From assembly GCA_040880805.1 (NCBI GenBank), contig JBBDHW010000042.1:1-52906 (forward strand): a stretch of 52,906 nt of DNA. The letters run 5' to 3'. The notes beneath the pieces are model-generated. The model was not told where the DNA came from. It searched no databases and was given only the letters and a program-made list of their open reading frames with translations. The DNA comes from Acidimicrobiia bacterium. Its GTDB lineage: Bacteria; Actinomycetota; Acidimicrobiia; IMCC26256; DASPTH01. Positions 25,351 through 33,607 of this stretch are shown here, one piece after another. Made by a program: the position numbers and the translations under genes. Numbering within the stretch: position 1 is the first letter of the stretch; every line of letters begins with the position of its first letter.

Positions 25351-25899
25351 TCAGCCGAGAGGCTGGTGGATCGTCTGCGCGGCGCGCGGGTCGTCGGCAC
25401 CTACCAGCCGTTCGAGCTCGCGGAGCGCGTCGGCCGTGTCGAAACCGTCGACCGTGGCGAGCACCTGCTCGATGTCGAGCCAGTCCTTTGGACGGTTGAA
25501 GACTGCCTTGCAGACGACGAGATGTTCGGCGCCGATGATCGGGATCGTGTCAGGACCGAATGGCACTGGAGATGCTTGCGCACGCATTGCGTCGTGGAGC
25601 GCGTCGTAGGCGAAGAAGAGGTCGATCGGGGTGCGGCCCCAGCGACAGCGGACCTGCCCGTCACGTGCGAACGTTGTTCCGTCGAGCGGTGAGGTGTCGA
25701 CGCCGAGCGGACCGAGCACGGCCGCGATCTCGCCCGCGTGCTCGGCAGTGACGAACACGTTGAGGTCGACGTCGACCGTGGTGCGCGGCTCCGCGTAGTA
25801 CGCAAGGGCGAGCGCGCCCCCGAACGCGTGTGCGATGCCCGCGTGCTCGAGCGCGCGGTGGAGCGCCACGACCTTGTCGGGAAGCGACGGTTCCTTCAT
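25351..25899 (-). CDS. Nucleotidyltransferase-fold protein (AbiEii/MNT-like), second gene of a two-gene module
   Basis: This 182-residue protein has the minimal nucleotidyltransferase pattern HAFGGALALAYYAEPRTTVDVDLNVFV: a Gly-Gly helix start followed by the metal-binding DxD, then TPIDLFFAYDALHD with a third acidic residue and HLVVCKAVFNRPKDWLDIEQV, where KxxxxRxKDxxD matches the AbiEii/DUF1814-type nucleotidyltransferases. Members act as toxins modifying tRNA or as other NMP-transferases. Its ATG at 25899 overlaps the upstream TGA by four bases, so it is translationally coupled to the small protein before it. Toxin activity is an inference from organisation. Confidence 0.75.
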   Translation of the reverse strand: MKEPSLPDKVVALHRALEHAGIAHAFGGALALAYYAEPRTTVDVDLNVFVTAEHAGEIAAVLGPLGVDTSPLDGTTFARDGQVRCRWGRTPIDLFFAYDALHDAMRAQASPVPFGPDTIPIIGAEHLVVCKAVFNRPKDWLDIEQVLATVDGFDTADALRELERLVGADDPRAAQTIHQPLG

Positions 25900-26354
25900 A
25901 GCCTTCTGCTACTGGCGCGGCGCGGAACGGGTAACCGGTCAGCGAGCAGCAGCAGATCGCGCAAGGCCTCGCCGCGTTCCTCGAGCGTTGCACCGCTCCA
26001 GGCCGCAGCGGCGCGCACGGAGTCGGACACTTCGACCTCGGGTTCGACGGCTTCCGAGAGCGCGGCGGCGAGCGCCGGGGACGGGCGATGACCCACCCGG
26101 AGCTCGGCGAGCAGGGCGCGCGCCGCGATGTCGACGGGAGACGCGCCGACGCGCACCGGTGCACCGGCACGCCGCGCCGAGTGGACGAGCGCGTGCACGT
26201 CGACGAGCACCTCGGCGCGTTCGATCACGTGCGCGACGACCGCGTCGTCGAGGGTGGTGAACGTGGCGAGCGTGCGGGCGCGTGGGCCACGTGGGGTCGC
26301 GCGAGACTCCCGCACCTCGAACCGCCCCCCCGGCCGCCCGACGACGAACGCCAT
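25896..26354 (-). CDS. Small partner protein of the nucleotidyltransferase (putative antitoxin/regulator)
   Basis: The start is ATG 26354 (MAFVVGRPGGRFEVRES), giving 152 residues; a GTG six codons upstream lies inside the palindrome and is less likely. I do not recognise a named domain. The N-terminus looks like a short beta-sheet unit (GRFEVRES, then RARTLATFTTLDDAVVAHVIERA), followed by Ala/Arg-rich helices (about residues 60-145). Placement directly behind a strong palindrome and in ATGA overlap with a nucleotidyltransferase gene resembles toxin-antitoxin or autoregulated pairs, so an antitoxin or repressor role is the best guess. Confidence 0.55.
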   Translation of the reverse strand: MAFVVGRPGGRFEVRESRATPRGPRARTLATFTTLDDAVVAHVIERAEVLVDVHALVHSARRAGAPVRVGASPVDIAARALLAELRVGHRPSPALAAALSEAVEPEVEVSDSVRAAAAWSGATLEERGEALRDLLLLADRLPVPRRASSRRL

Positions 26355-26376
26355 AGTGGGTAGCTTACCCACTATG
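26352..26376. promoter_or_regulatory. 25-base palindrome covering the start codon of the two-gene module
   Basis: Perfect 11-base arms, CATAGTGGGTA (26352-26362) and TACCCACTATG (26366-26376), flank the centre GCT. The start codon of the gene ending at 25896 (ATG, 26354-26352) lies within one arm. It can act as an operator for autoregulation or, as RNA, hide the start codon in a hairpin. There is no T-run, so a terminator for the upstream gene is unlikely. Confidence 0.75.
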
Positions 26377-26390
26377 CAAGCGGTTTGCTG

Positions 26391-27200
26391 TTACCAGAGC
26401 TGGTCGGTGTAGGTATCGGTGCCCCAGACGGTGTTGATGAACGGCCCGGTCCACACGTGGGTAGCGAGACCGCTCTCCTCGATGGCGTCGCCGATGGTGG
26501 CGTAGCCGTCGGCCCAGTCCTCGGCGGGGTCGTGGTCGAGGAAGTGGAGCTGCAGGAAGCGATCGGGGCCGGCGGCGGGGGCCGCCACATCGGCGGGCCG
26601 GTCGTCGAGCAGCGGCAGCGTCGTCGAGCTCGAGACCAGTTCGGGTCCCCACGGTCGCGACATCGCATCCGGCAGGTACGTCTCCTGGAACCACGCGTCG
26701 ACCTCGTCGTGCGTGTGCCCAACCTTGACGTCGCCGGCGACGACGACGAGCCCGGGGTACTCGTGATCGAGCGCGAGCTCGATCGTGCAGCCGTTCGGAT
26801 CGCGTCGCTTGCTCCACCGGTTCTCGTACAGCAGCGTGTGTATGTGCTGGCGCTCTTCGAACATGCGTCCGTTTGCGTGCAGCCAGTTCACCTGGTCGAC
26901 TGCCCAACGGTTCCACTCGTCGTGGTGGCCTTCGAGCACCCAGTAGATCGCGAGGTACGACCCGGTGAGCGGGTTGGGCGTCATGTCGGTCTCGGCCGGG
27001 TAGCGGAGGTCCTTCAGGCCACGGGTGGCGACGAAGCGATCGCCGGCGAACTGCCACGGGCCGATCATGCAGCCCGCGTAGAAGTGGTCGTGCTCGTACC
27101 ACCGGTTGTACTCGAGCTCGTGACCGCGCGTGGGCTCGACCATCGTGAAGAGCAGCGTGCCGAGCTTGATCGGGTACTCGCGCTTGGCCGGGAGCGGCAT
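26391..27200 (-). CDS. Unknown protein, possible EthD/dimeric alpha-beta barrel-like
   Basis: This 269-residue protein starts at ATG 27200 with a GAGGAGG ribosome site. I cannot assign a family firmly. Segments such as HELEYNRWYEHDHFYAGCM and VDAWFQETYLPDAM look like the W-x-x-x-H helices of EthD-type dimeric alpha-beta barrels, repeated in the two halves (about residues 10-130 and 140-260). No signal peptide or membrane span is present. It is divergent from the VOC gene at 27252, with 51 bases between starts, which suggests shared regulation. The downstream gene begins 36 bases after its stop, at the palindrome. Confidence 0.6.
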   Translation of the reverse strand: MPLPAKREYPIKLGTLLFTMVEPTRGHELEYNRWYEHDHFYAGCMIGPWQFAGDRFVATRGLKDLRYPAETDMTPNPLTGSYLAIYWVLEGHHDEWNRWAVDQVNWLHANGRMFEERQHIHTLLYENRWSKRRDPNGCTIELALDHEYPGLVVVAGDVKVGHTHDEVDAWFQETYLPDAMSRPWGPELVSSSTTLPLLDDRPADVAAPAAGPDRFLQLHFLDHDPAEDWADGYATIGDAIEESGLATHVWTGPFINTVWGTDTYTDQLW

Positions 27201-27251
27201 GACAGACCTCCTCGCGTCCGGTGCGGGCGCCGACGCTACTCTCCCGTCTGA

Positions 27252-27773
27252 GTGGACGGCATTCTCCCGGGCGCGGTACGCCAGAACGGCTACGTCGTGC
27301 GCGATCTCGACCACGCGATCGAGCAGTGGGTCGCCGCTGGTGTCGGACCCTGGTTCACGATGCGGAACGCCGAGCAGTCGGCGATGTTCTTCCACGGCGA
27401 GCGATCGGACCCCACCCTCTCGATCGCGTGGTCGAACTCCGGCGATCTCCAGATCGAGCTCATCCAGCCGCACGGCGACGTTCCCAGCGTCTACCACGAG
27501 TTTCTCGACGCGGGGCACCAAGGCATCCACCACGTCGCGTTCTGGACGGACGACTTCGACGCCGTGATGGCGCGCGCCGCCGAGACGGGCTGGGCGGTCG
27601 TGCAATCGGGTGACGGCGGCGGCGCGACGCGCTTCGCGTACCTGGACATGGGCATCGGAGGGACGATCGTCGAGATCATGGAGCTCAACACGGGAACCCG
27701 GGCCATGAACGACCAGATTCGCGACGCGGCGAACCACTGGGACGGCACCGACCCCGTCCGTCCGCTCTTCTGA
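27252..27773 (+). CDS. VOC-family (glyoxalase/dioxygenase fold) protein
   Basis: This 173-residue protein starts at GTG 27252. It has the paired beta-alpha-beta-beta-beta units of the VOC fold: NGYVVRDLDHAIEQWV, LQIELIQPHG, IHHVAFWTDDFDAVMA and GTIVEIMELN. The second-half His (HHVAFW) and the two Glu positions are kept, but the first-strand His of metal-dependent members is replaced (RQNGYVV), so metal binding may be altered. VOC proteins include epimerases, glyoxalases and dioxygenases. It is first of an operon with a second VOC gene and an acyl-CoA dehydrogenase, where an acyl-CoA epimerase-like role is possible. Confidence 0.83.
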   Translation: MDGILPGAVRQNGYVVRDLDHAIEQWVAAGVGPWFTMRNAEQSAMFFHGERSDPTLSIAWSNSGDLQIELIQPHGDVPSVYHEFLDAGHQGIHHVAFWTDDFDAVMARAAETGWAVVQSGDGGGATRFAYLDMGIGGTIVEIMELNTGTRAMNDQIRDAANHWDGTDPVRPLF

Positions 27774-27777
27774 CGCC

Positions 27778-28236
27778 ATGGCCGACTACACGCCGTCACA
27801 CATCGGGATCTGCGTGAGTGATCTCGATCGTTCCATGCGCTTCTACTGCGAAGGGCTGGGGTTCGAGGTCGCCCAACGCTACGAGCTCGACAGCACGAAG
27901 CTTCCCGGCCTCGAGCGCAGCCTCGAGGTGCGCGCCGACGTCGTCCTCACCTCGCAGCTCATCGAGCGCGACGGGCTGCGCATCGAACTGCTGAAGTTCC
28001 ACGAGCCCGGCGTTGTCGGTTCGCCCTCGACGCGTCGGAACCAGCTCGGCCTCACCCACCTGTGCTTCTACGTCGACAACGTCGACGAAGCCGCGGAGCA
28101 GATGCTCGAGCACGGCGGTTTCGTCCTCGACCAAACGCGTGGCAACCTCGGGACCGACATCGTGTTCCTCATGGATCCCGACGGCGTGCGCATCGAGCTC
28201 ATGCGCGGTGTCCCGCCTCGCGCCACGGATGCCTGA
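27778..28236 (+). CDS. VOC-family (glyoxalase/dioxygenase fold) protein
   Basis: This 152-residue VOC protein keeps all usual metal positions: PSHIGICVSDLDRSMRFY (His), LRIELLKFHEP (Glu), LTHLCFYVDNVDEAAEQM (His) and DGVRIELMRG (Glu). DLDRSMRFYCEGLGFEV is the classic first motif of glyoxalase I-like enzymes and ring-cleavage dioxygenases. It starts four bases after the first VOC gene and its stop overlaps the acyl-CoA dehydrogenase start by eight bases, so the three are one transcription unit. Confidence 0.87.
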   Translation: MADYTPSHIGICVSDLDRSMRFYCEGLGFEVAQRYELDSTKLPGLERSLEVRADVVLTSQLIERDGLRIELLKFHEPGVVGSPSTRRNQLGLTHLCFYVDNVDEAAEQMLEHGGFVLDQTRGNLGTDIVFLMDPDGVRIELMRGVPPRATDA

Positions 28237-29404
28237 CGTAGACCTCGCCGGCGGCGACGATGGCTTCCGGCGGGACGTTGCGGCGTGGCTCGCGGATCAC
28301 GTGGTGGAGGACTACGCCGCGCTCCGTGGACGCGGCGGGCCGGGCGACGAAGACTTCGGGTTCGACGAACGCGTCGCCTGGGAACGCGAGCTCGGACGCG
28401 CGGGCTTCGTGGGGCTCGGGTGGCCAGTCGAACATGGTGGTCGCGGTGCGACCCTCGCGCAACAGATCATCTGGGCGGAGGAGTACGCCCGCGCCGACGC
28501 GCCGGCGCGGGTGAACCACATGGGTGAGAACCTGCTCGCACCTACCCTGATCGAGTTCGGAACGCGTGAGCAGCACGAGCGCTTCCTCCCTCCGATCCTG
28601 GGTGGCGAGGAGCGCTGGTGCCAGGGGTACAGCGAGCCGAACGCGGGATCTGATCTCGCCAACGTGCAGACACGCGCAGTGCTCGACGGAGACGAGTGGG
28701 TGCTCACAGGCCAGAAGGTCTGGACCTCGCTCGCGCACGTGTCGCATTGGTGTTTCGTGGTGGCGCGTACCGACCCTTCGTCGTCACGTCACGCCGGGTT
28801 GTCGTTCCTGCTCGTGCCGATGGAGCAGCCCGGAGTCGAGGTGCGGCCGATCGTGCAGATCACCGGCGGCGGCGAGTTCAACGAGGTCTTCTTCGACGGC
28901 GCGCGCACCCAAGCCGACCTCGTGCTCGGTGAGGTGGGCGAGGGCTGGCGCGTCGCGATGGCTTTGCTCGGTTTCGAGCGCGGCGTGTCCACGCTCGCGC
29001 AACAGGTCGGCTTCGAACGCGAGCTCGACCACGTGTTCGCGCACGCGCGGGCGCGGGGCCTCGACCGGGACCCGGTGGTTCGCCAGCGTCTCGTGGGTTC
29101 GTGGATCGGACTGCGGTTGATGCGGTGGAACGCGCTGCGCAGCATGTCCGCGCGCGGCGTACCGGGCCCGGAGGCGTCGATCTCAAAGTTGTTCTGGGGC
29201 ACCTGGCACCGCGATCTCGGCAACCTCGGCATCGACGTGCTCGGAGCCGAGGGACTCATCGGTGAGACGCTGCCGTACGAGCTCACCCTCGCGCAGAAGC
29301 TCTTCCTGTTCAGCCGGGCCGACACGATCTACGGCGGGTCGAACGAGATCCAGCACAACGTGCTGGGAGAGCGCGTGCTGGGACTGCCGCGCGAGCCGAT
29401 CTAG
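28229..29404 (+). CDS. Acyl-CoA dehydrogenase
   Basis: This 391-residue protein starts at ATG 28229, overlapping the VOC stop. Landmarks: FVGLGWPVEHGGRGATLAQQ, RWCQGYSEPNAGSDLAN, EWVLTGQKVWTSLA, then ITGGGEFNEVFFDG and the C-terminal TIYGGSNEIQHNVLGERVLG. Gly replaces Glu in the medium-chain YEGT position, as in many FadE proteins. It oxidises an acyl-CoA to the 2-enoyl-CoA using FAD and passes electrons to an electron-transfer flavoprotein. No ETF gene is in the window. Confidence 0.92.
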   Translation: MPDVDLAGGDDGFRRDVAAWLADHVVEDYAALRGRGGPGDEDFGFDERVAWERELGRAGFVGLGWPVEHGGRGATLAQQIIWAEEYARADAPARVNHMGENLLAPTLIEFGTREQHERFLPPILGGEERWCQGYSEPNAGSDLANVQTRAVLDGDEWVLTGQKVWTSLAHVSHWCFVVARTDPSSSRHAGLSFLLVPMEQPGVEVRPIVQITGGGEFNEVFFDGARTQADLVLGEVGEGWRVAMALLGFERGVSTLAQQVGFERELDHVFAHARARGLDRDPVVRQRLVGSWIGLRLMRWNALRSMSARGVPGPEASISKLFWGTWHRDLGNLGIDVLGAEGLIGETLPYELTLAQKLFLFSRADTIYGGSNEIQHNVLGERVLGLPREPI

Positions 29405-29417
29405 CGCGGCTCGAGGA

Positions 29418-30149
29418 TCAGGAGATGCCCGGGAGGGTCGTGCGTCCCTCGAGCGAGGCGCGCAGCCCGGCGACGAGCACGTGGATGTGCCGCTCGAACC
29501 AGGCGTCGCGGCTGATCTCGACGGTGTCGGGCATCTCCGCGAAGCGGTCGGCCAGTTGCCACATCAACGGCGCCTCGCTGCGGGAGATGTCGCGGAGCGC
29601 AGCCCGGAACAGCGAGAGTTGGGTGTTGCCGTTGGCAGCCTCGTGGTTGATGCAGTAGTCGCGGCGCACGGAATCGATGGTGGTGGCGACGACGTCGTCG
29701 AAGGCGAGCAGCGCCTCCTTGGGCGAGAACCCGGCCGCGACGAGTCGTTGGAGCGCCCCTTCGACGAGCGGGACGTTGACGAGCCCGTGCGCCGTGATCG
29801 GCGTGGTGTTCACCAGGCGCGGGTTCTGCTGGGCGCGGGCGCGCAACGTGCGGGCGAACGCGAGGAGCCATTCGTCCCAGGCCGCGATGTCCGGGACGTC
29901 GATGCGTTCGAACACCGAAGTACCGACGAGGCCGAGGAGCTCGTCGCGGCTCGACACGTGGTAGTAGAGCGCGGGCATCGCGACACCGAGTCGTTCGGCG
30001 ACCGAGGTCATGGTGACCTGTTCGGCACCGGCTTCGCCCGCCAGTTCCGCGGCAGCGCGCACGATGCTCTCGCGGTCGATACGAGCAGGGCGTCCGGGCC
30101 GGCGGCGCGCCGCCGCGCCCGCCAGTGCGTCAGTGCTCTCGGCTGTCAT
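29418..30149 (-). CDS. TetR-family transcriptional regulator
   Basis: This 243-residue protein begins with a disordered RRRPGRPARI segment, then a TetR DNA-binding domain (REQ-like DRESIVRAAAELAGEAG, MTSVAERLGVAMPALYYHVSSRDEL; about residues 24-72). The C-terminal ligand domain is of the TetR_C type (WDEWLLAFARTLRARAQ and beyond). It is divergent from the amidohydrolase/serine-hydrolase operon starting at 30223 and probably represses it. The 73-base gap includes a weak inverted repeat, GGATA (30159) and TATCC (30186). Confidence 0.92.
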   Translation of the reverse strand: MTAESTDALAGAAARRRPGRPARIDRESIVRAAAELAGEAGAEQVTMTSVAERLGVAMPALYYHVSSRDELLGLVGTSVFERIDVPDIAAWDEWLLAFARTLRARAQQNPRLVNTTPITAHGLVNVPLVEGALQRLVAAGFSPKEALLAFDDVVATTIDSVRRDYCINHEAANGNTQLSLFRAALRDISRSEAPLMWQLADRFAEMPDTVEISRDAWFERHIHVLVAGLRASLEGRTTLPGIS

Positions 30150-30222
30150 CGTCCCGTAGGATACGCGACGCCCAGCAGCATGAGATATCCCTCACCCAAG
30201 TTCACTGCATGAGGTGCGCACC

Positions 30223-31515
30223 ATGACGGAGTCCGACCGGTACATCCTGATTTCCGCGGACGCCCACGCCGGCGCCGACCTCCGCGACTACAAGCAGTAC
30301 CTGGAGTCGAAGTACCACGACGACTTCGAGCAGTGGGCGGCATCGATGGAAGAGGGCTCGCGCATGATGCGAGAGATGATGAAGAGCCTCGGCATGAAGA
30401 AGTCGGTGGGCGTCGACGGCGACCCCGAGGTCGACGCCGATCGCAACTGGAACAGCGAGCGTCGCCTCCGCGAACAGGAGGCCGACGGGTGGGTCGCCGA
30501 GGTGATCTTTCCGAACACGCAGCCGCCGTTCGCGCCGATGGCGCGGAGCCAACTCGAGGCGCCGCCGGTCGGCGACGACAACGAGCACCGCTGGGCGGGC
30601 CTCAAGGCCCACAACCGTTGGCTCGCCGACTACGTGTCGCTCGCGCCCGAGCGTCGCGCCGGGTGCGCGCAGATCTTCCTCGCCGACGTCGCGGGTTCGG
30701 TGAACGAGATCGAATGGGCGGCGGAGCACAACCTACGCGGCGGGATCGTGCTGCCGGGCGCGCCACCCGGCTCCGCGCTCCTCCCGCTGTATGCCGCCGA
30801 GTACGAGCCCATCTGGGCAGCCTGCGAGGCGAACGAGATGCCGGTCAACCACCACAGCGGTGGCGGCTCTCCCGACTACGGCATGCACCCGCCGGCCTCT
30901 ACTGCCATGTTCATGCTCGAGGTCACCTGGTGGGCGCACCGGCCGCTCTGGCAGCTCATCTTCTCCGGCGTGTTCGAACGCCACCCGAACCTGCACTTCT
31001 GCAACACCGAGAGTGGCACGAAGTGGATCCTCGAGACACTGCCGGAGCTCGACAGCTTCTACGAGCGCATGAAGTACGGCCACGGGTCGGAGGTGTTCTT
31101 CGGTCGTGCGGCCACGAAAGACATGTCGCTGCGGCCGAGCGAGTACTGGCGACGCCAGTGTCACGTGGGCGCGAGCTTCTTGCGGCCGAAGGAGTGCGAC
31201 CTCCGTCACGACGTCGGCATCGAGAACATCATGTGGGGCGTCGACTACCCGCACAACGAAGGGTCGCAGCCCTACACCCGTGTGCACCTCCGGCGAACGT
31301 TCGCCGGTGTGCCGCCTGCCGAGGTCGAGCAGCTGGTCACGCTGAACGCGGCGAAGCTCTACAAGTTCGACCTCGACGCGCTCGCGCCGATCGCGGAGCG
31401 GGTGTGTCCCACGAAGGCCGAGGTCAACGAGCCCTTCCCGTGGAGCGAGGTGCCGGAAGAGGCCAAGGAGTGTCCGGGTCTGCACGCGGAGAACCAGAGG
31501 GAGCTGGTGTCATGA
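30223..31515 (+). CDS. Amidohydrolase family protein (SADAHAG type)
   Basis: This 430-residue protein starts at ATG 30223 with GAGG eight bases upstream. It has YILISADAHAGADLRDY (DxH), VIFPNTQPPFAP, WAGLKAHNRWLADY, MPVNHHSGGGSPDYG and IMWGVDYPHNEGSQPYTR. It carries an insert of Met-rich helix (EEGSRMMREMMKSLGMKK, about residues 43-60) absent from its relative at 23081. The ATGA overlap ties it to the serine hydrolase gene, suggesting consecutive hydrolytic steps, under the divergent TetR. Confidence 0.88.
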   Translation: MTESDRYILISADAHAGADLRDYKQYLESKYHDDFEQWAASMEEGSRMMREMMKSLGMKKSVGVDGDPEVDADRNWNSERRLREQEADGWVAEVIFPNTQPPFAPMARSQLEAPPVGDDNEHRWAGLKAHNRWLADYVSLAPERRAGCAQIFLADVAGSVNEIEWAAEHNLRGGIVLPGAPPGSALLPLYAAEYEPIWAACEANEMPVNHHSGGGSPDYGMHPPASTAMFMLEVTWWAHRPLWQLIFSGVFERHPNLHFCNTESGTKWILETLPELDSFYERMKYGHGSEVFFGRAATKDMSLRPSEYWRRQCHVGASFLRPKECDLRHDVGIENIMWGVDYPHNEGSQPYTRVHLRRTFAGVPPAEVEQLVTLNAAKLYKFDLDALAPIAERVCPTKAEVNEPFPWSEVPEEAKECPGLHAENQRELVS

Positions 31516-32735
31516 GTGTCGAAACCAATATTCCGAACATTGGCGGGGCGGTCGAGCCTGGCTTCGAAGGAGTGCGCGACGTGTTCGCGCAGAACTTCGA
31601 GGAGCACGGCGAGATCGGCGCGGGATATTCGCTCTACGTCGACGGAAAGAAGGTCGTCGACATCTGGGGCGGTACCGCCGACGTCAAGACCGGCGCACCC
31701 TATACAGACGACTCGCTGCAGCTCGTGTTCTCCACCACGAAGGGTGCCACCGCGGCATGCGCCAATCTGCTCGCGCAGCGCGGCGAGCTCGACATCGATG
31801 CGCCGGTTGCCAAGTACTGGCCCGAGTTCGCGCAGGCCGGCAAGGAGGAGATCCCGGTGCGGTGGCTCCTCTGTCACAAGGCGGGCCTCCCCGCCTTCGA
31901 CGCGACGCTCACACCCGACGACGTGTTCGCGTGGGATCCCGTGATCCACGCGCTCGAGGTGCAGGAGCCGTTCTGGGAGCCCGGTACCGCGCACGGCTAC
32001 CACGCGGTCACTTACGGCTACCTCGTGGGTGAGGTGGTCCGCCGGATCAGCGGCAAGAGCCTCGGCACGTTCTGGCAGGAGGAGATCGCGGAGCCGCTCG
32101 GGATCGAATTCTGGATCGGGCTGCCTGCGGAGCAGGAGCATCGAGTCGCGCCGCTCGTCGGTACCGGCCGGACCACCGGCGATCTCGACGACGAGACCGC
32201 GCAGTTCGCGGCCGCGGTCATGGGCCCCGACACCCTGGTCGGCCGCGCCATGACGCTCAACGGCGCGCTCGGGTTCCTCGACGACGGCTTCAACACGCCC
32301 GCGCTGCACGCGGCGGAGATGCCTGCGGCGAACGGGATCACCAACGCGCGGTCATTGGCGCGCTTTTACGCCGCGCTCGTGGGCACGGTCGACGGCGGAC
32401 CGAGCGAATCCCTGCTCACGGTCGAGCAGATGGAAGCGGCGCGCACGTGCCAGACCGAGGGTGCCGACCGCGTGCTCTCGTTCCCCGGCATCGAGCTGCC
32501 CACCACGATCGGGCTCGGCTTCTGGACCTCGTCCCTGTTCGCCCCGTACGGCGGCGAGCGCGGCTTCGGCCACTCGGGCGCGGGCGGGTCGGTCGGGTTC
32601 GTCGACCCGGAGGCAGGCATCGCCGGCGGCTACGTGATGAACCGGATGATGCAAGGCCTCGCCGGCGACCCCCGTTCCCGCGGGCTCATCAAGGCCAGCT
32701 ACGACGCCGTCGGCGCCCCGATCGCCTTCGTGTAG
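31512..32735 (+). CDS. Serine hydrolase, class C beta-lactamase/esterase family
   Basis: This 407-residue protein starts at ATG 31512 within the ATGA overlap. The nucleophile motif FSTTKGATAACA (SxxK) lies at about residue 76, YHAVTYGYLVGE carries the Tyr of the YxN/YxS position (about 163), and the third motif appears as FGHSGAGGS (HxG, about 357). This is the pattern of EstB-like esterases and penicillin-binding-protein relatives (PF00144). No signal peptide is visible, so a cytoplasmic esterase or amidase is more likely than a resistance enzyme. Confidence 0.9.
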   Translation: MSVETNIPNIGGAVEPGFEGVRDVFAQNFEEHGEIGAGYSLYVDGKKVVDIWGGTADVKTGAPYTDDSLQLVFSTTKGATAACANLLAQRGELDIDAPVAKYWPEFAQAGKEEIPVRWLLCHKAGLPAFDATLTPDDVFAWDPVIHALEVQEPFWEPGTAHGYHAVTYGYLVGEVVRRISGKSLGTFWQEEIAEPLGIEFWIGLPAEQEHRVAPLVGTGRTTGDLDDETAQFAAAVMGPDTLVGRAMTLNGALGFLDDGFNTPALHAAEMPAANGITNARSLARFYAALVGTVDGGPSESLLTVEQMEAARTCQTEGADRVLSFPGIELPTTIGLGFWTSSLFAPYGGERGFGHSGAGGSVGFVDPEAGIAGGYVMNRMMQGLAGDPRSRGLIKASYDAVGAPIAFV

Positions 32736-32749
32736 CACCCTAAAACGGT

Positions 32750-33595
32750 CTAGGCGATGGGTTTCTCGTCGACGACTCCGGCGTCGATGGCGTCGACGAG
32801 GGCCTGCGCGTGCGGGACCGGGCCGTCCTTCAGACCGGCTTCGTGTCCCTTCGGGATCCCGGCGAACACGTAGAGCTCGTTCGACATGATCGCCTCGCGG
32901 ACTCGACGCCCGCAGTGCGCGGGATCAACGCCGAACGACACCGGCTCGGCCCCGAACGGCTCGTGCGCCTTCGGACCCATGCTCGCAGGGCGGTTGCGCT
33001 GCGCGGCCACGATCTTGGTGTTGAGCATGCCGGGGCACAAGACCGACACGCCGATCGGCGTGTCATCCAGGTTCGTGCGCAAGGTCTCGGTGATGTTCAA
33101 GATGGTCGACTTCGACACGCCGTAGATGCCGCGACCCGACAGCGCGGCAATCGACGCGGTGTTCACGATGTGACCGGGCTCGCCCGCCGCGAGCATGCGC
33201 GGCAGAAACGCGTAGATGCCGTTGAGCACGCCGAACACGTTGACACCGAGGAGCCAGTTCCAGTCTTCGATCTTGAGGTCTTGCATGTCGCCGAAGACCA
33301 GGACCCCCGCGTTGTTGCACAGCACATGGACGGCGCCGAACTCCGCATACGCGGCGTCGGCGAGAGCCTGGACCGACGCGAAGTCGGATACGTCGGTGTG
33401 GACCGCGATCGCCCGCGCGCCGAGGGCTTCCGCCTCGGACGCGACGGCGCCCCCGGCGTCGTCCTCGATGTCGGCGATCACGACGTTCATTCCTGTGCTC
33501 GCGAGCTCGAGCACGATCGCGCGCCCGATTCCGCTTCCACCGCCGGTGACGACGGCCGTGTGTCCGGCAAGATCGTCCATGCTGTCCTCGTCCAT
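32750..33595 (-). CDS. Short-chain dehydrogenase/reductase
   Basis: This 281-residue SDR has TGGGSGIGRAIVLELA, VIADIEDD (acidic residue favouring NAD), HTDVSD, NNAGVLV, NTASIAALSG, YGVSKSTILNITE (YxxxK) and VLCPGMLNTKI. The start is ATG 33595 with AAGGAAG just upstream; a second Met five codons in is also possible. It follows the crotonase stop by 12 bases and likely works with it in one operon, as a hydroxyacyl or alcohol dehydrogenase. It converges with the serine hydrolase gene by 14 bases. Confidence 0.9.
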   Translation of the reverse strand: MDEDSMDDLAGHTAVVTGGGSGIGRAIVLELASTGMNVVIADIEDDAGGAVASEAEALGARAIAVHTDVSDFASVQALADAAYAEFGAVHVLCNNAGVLVFGDMQDLKIEDWNWLLGVNVFGVLNGIYAFLPRMLAAGEPGHIVNTASIAALSGRGIYGVSKSTILNITETLRTNLDDTPIGVSVLCPGMLNTKIVAAQRNRPASMGPKAHEPFGAEPVSFGVDPAHCGRRVREAIMSNELYVFAGIPKGHEAGLKDGPVPHAQALVDAIDAGVVDEKPIA

Positions 33596-33607
33596 CTCTT
33601 CCTTGGT

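Noticed and set aside
26374-26412. 12-codon frame starting in the right arm of the palindrome on the plus strand
   Set aside because: It lies mostly over the end of a minus-strand gene, has no ribosome site, and its ATG is just the mirror of the real start codon.
30178-30213. GCATGAG direct repeat (30178 and 30207) before the amidohydrolase gene
   Set aside because: Only seven bases with no symmetry; likely chance. Kept only as a note beside the weak GGATA/TATCC dyad.
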